Assembly (NCBI RefSeq): GCF_003573695.1
Contig: NC_039359.1
Span: 76,026,783 to 76,090,782 of the forward strand
DNA length: 64,000 nt
Origin: Papaver somniferum
Taxonomy: Eukaryota; Streptophyta; Magnoliopsida; Ranunculales; Papaveraceae
Reading direction: 5' to 3'
Shown here: in pieces, positions 61,999-64,000 of the stretch
Layout of the letters: each line of letters starts with the position of its first letter
How positions within the stretch are numbered: the first letter of the stretch is position 1
The notes under the pieces: model-generated
Seen by the model: only the letters and a program-made list of their open reading frames with translations
What the model was told of the DNA's origin: nothing
Databases searched by the model: none
Translations under genes and position numbers: made by a program

Positions 61999-63335
61999 AC
62001 GTCTATACCCGTATACACGATAACTTTTTTTTTTTTTTTGGTGTTTTTAACGTGTATAACCGTATATCCGTTTTTAACGATTTTCTAATTTTCTGTATCG
62101 GAAACATATCTTTTTTTATTTCAAAATTCCTCTGATAACTATGGCATTTTTGCCACAACTACCCTTCGTGGGCCCAACGTGAGATACGAATATGCTTAGT
62201 CTACTTACGGCCGTATCTTTCAATCAGCCCCATCTTTCTTTTGTCCTTTCTCCTCGTAGCTATCGCCGGAAACTCATTAAAATCTCTAAGAAAAAATTGA
62301 AACCATGTTGTTCACAGTAGAAACTAATTAGTAATTGCGATTAATTTTCATCTTCTACTCATTTTTTTCTTTTGATTTTCCCATCATCCCATCCTTATAT
62401 TACTGCCACAGTAGATTCCCATACCAAATGTGGAAATTGTAAATCTTAGCAAAGAATTAAGGATGAATGATTTGAGTGTGTGTTGATGAAATGATTTGAA
62501 ACTGGATATAAGATAATTAGATTAGTCTTGTTGTTAAGTAATCAAAAATATTAATGGAATAAAAGGAGGATTCTTATGAGCTGGATCCGGATGTTGTTTA
62601 AAAAGGAAACTGTGCATGAACTTGTTTAAGGTAATAGACACGTCCACTAAATGAGATCTTTACTGTTAAAATCAAGATTTTTGACTGAGATTTTTGTGTC
62701 CTTTCCTCAATCCATTTATTTCTTCGTCTCTTCTCATGTCACGGTTACTATGGCAGAAAAATCATATCAGTTCTTTTAGAATCAAATCCACCTTAACCTT
62801 GACAACCAAAACAAATCTACACCATTTCTTTTTTGCTATCTTTTTTTTTTTTAATAAAGAACACATTTCATTAACATCTAAGGAAAGTTATACACCGAAA
62901 TAGCACAACCATTTACAAGAGCTTCTTTAATATGCATTTTCAGGCTGTTATGGAGGGTGTTAGAAAAATAAAAAAAAACCCTTCTTACATCTTTCCCATT
63001 TAGCTAATTTATCAACTTCCTTGAGAAGATTTCTATTTACATATTTTATTCTACTATTCACATAAACCAAAAAGAACCCATTTCTTTTTTGCTATCACAG
63101 TTACCATGACAAAAATGGAGAAGAAGATAGAGAAAAACAAAGGAAAGAATGAAGAGAAAAATGGGGAGGAGAGATGACCATGATCATATATTATTAATTT
63201 ATTTCTCTCATTAATGTCATCGGAGGAAATTTTTGAAACAAAATCTCAATTATAGAAAAATTCCCTCAAATTTAGGTTAGCTATTAATTTAGCAACAAAT
63301 TTCTTTTTCCAATGTAACTAAATACTAGATATATC
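61999..63335. other. No recognisable gene; duplicated T-tract flank at 62025-62070
   Basis: Starts with a duplicate of the MITE flank (T-tract, GGTGTTTTTAACGTGTATAACCG). The rest is A/T-rich with small open frames and T-runs and no recognised gene or element. Confidence 0.55.
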
Positions 63336-63371
63336 CATGTTAACTTGTATACGAGTATACAAGTTAACATG
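63336..63371. repeat. Perfect 36-bp palindrome
   Basis: Two 17-bp arms (CATGTTAACTTGTATAC and its exact complement) around a GA spacer. It abuts the T-run that ends the SINE-like element. Confidence 0.95.
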
Positions 63372-63375
63372 ACTC

Positions 63376-63575
63376 TTTTTTTTATACGCGAAAATTGGAT
63401 CTAAGACCCTACCTGAACCCAGCCAGTTGGACTGGCCCCACTGACAGACCCAACATCGCTCAACCCACGATACAACTAATTTACCACAAATATTTACGGC
63501 GGCGGGAATTAAATCCCTGACTTCCTTCTTACTGGAGTTGATGGGATACCACTGAACTATGTTCTTGGATCCTTG
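63376..63575 (-). mobile_element. tRNA-derived SINE-like element
   Basis: On the minus strand a box A match (TAGTTCAGTGGT, 63548-63559) is followed about 32 bp later by a box B-like GGATTTAATTCC (63505-63516), as in a tRNA-type RNA polymerase III promoter. An unrelated ~120-bp body and a short A-run (63376-63383) form the 3' end. Length about 200 bp fits plant SINEs. Target duplications are not clear. A 112-codon open frame across it on the same strand is not a gene. Confidence 0.55.
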
Positions 63576-63828
63576 TACACCGAACATACCCTCCCCTAAA
63601 ATTTCCTTATTATGTTCAGAAGGTAATTCATGAGAATTATTCAAACACTTATCCAAAATGAAGAAAGGATTTGATAAAGTTAAGGTTTTACCTATTTCCT
63701 ATCCCCACTTTTCCTAAATCCCATCCAACTCATACAATTTAATTTTTGTTTAACTCTTTCTAGGTTGGGTGGAGAAAACTCACTTCATCATACTAATACC
63801 GTCTTCTACTTCCTCTCTGTCACATCTA

Positions 63829-64000
63829 CTCCCTCCGTTCCATTTTAAATGATGTTTTAGGGTTATTTTTTGTTCCACAATACTTGAAAGTTATCATATT
63901 TTTCCACAAAACTACCACTAATACCCTAACATTTTGTCTTGGAACTATAAATTTGTTTTTAAATGCACTAATAGTAATTAATGATTAAAGACTTTTCTTA
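63829..64000 (+). mobile_element. Stowaway-like MITE or related element, left end (cut by window end)
   Basis: Begins CTCCCTCCGTTCC directly after a TA dinucleotide (63827-63828), the terminal motif and target site of Stowaway (Tc1/mariner) MITEs. It continues with ATTTTAAATGATGTTT, common in these elements. The other end lies beyond the window. Confidence 0.7.

Noticed and set aside
63318..63656. 112-codon minus-strand ORF
   Set aside because: It spans the SINE-like element with its polymerase III boxes and the palindrome; no protein domain.

Overview
This is eudicot-type plant nuclear DNA, almost entirely transposable elements and satellite. The evidence is an Athila-type Ty3/gypsy element, a Ty1/copia element, a TRIM, two MITE-like elements and a likely tRNA-derived SINE, together with spliced genes carrying plant splice signals and a plant mobile domain (PMD) gene. 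There is no bacterial-style gene organisation. I cannot name the species.

Layout. (1) 1-6655 is a tandem array of a ~208-bp satellite cut by the window edge. It runs into a small minus-strand SANT/Myb-like gene (6905-7366) and stops at a rearrangement near 7650. (2) 7651-15529 is an Athila-type retrotransposon, 5'-truncated in gag, with intact pol and a 3' LTR. It sits inside the reverse transcriptase of a Ty1/copia element whose 3' half occupies 15530-18451. (3) 18452-19773 has no recognisable gene. (4) 19774-58697 is bounded by a ~40-bp terminal inverted repeat (TIR) and looks like a single ~38.9-kb DNA element. In order it holds a multi-exon PMD gene on the plus strand (candidate first exon 20055-20265, exons 21044-23799), a degenerate proto-monomer (23800-23884), a ~33.6-kb array of the same 208-bp satellite (23885-57470), the second copy of the SANT/Myb-like gene on the minus strand (57719-58180), and the right TIR. 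(5) 58698-64000 is flanking DNA with a TRIM (59132-59616), a Tourist-like MITE full of hairpins (61244-61995), a perfect 36-bp palindrome, a SINE-like element and the start of a Stowaway-like MITE.

The most interesting signal is a short dyad: ATTCGG or AATCGG, a spacer of about 22-24 bp, then CCGAAT or CCGATT, nearly always 34-36 bp from end to end. It recurs in the PMD introns, around the SANT-like gene, up to the right TIR, and twice in every 208-bp monomer. The satellite therefore looks like an amplified block of this element's own dyad field. I infer a transposon with two unusual proteins (PMD and SANT-like), no recognisable DDE transposase, and a self-amplified array of candidate binding sites. 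The piece at 1-7650 would be the right part of a second copy in the same orientation.

Caution. The array sequence shows two kinds of likely assembly error: single-base deletions scattered over about 32.2-46 kb, and, over about 46-55 kb, bases missing exactly where the two monomer types differ. The true array may be longer than shown.
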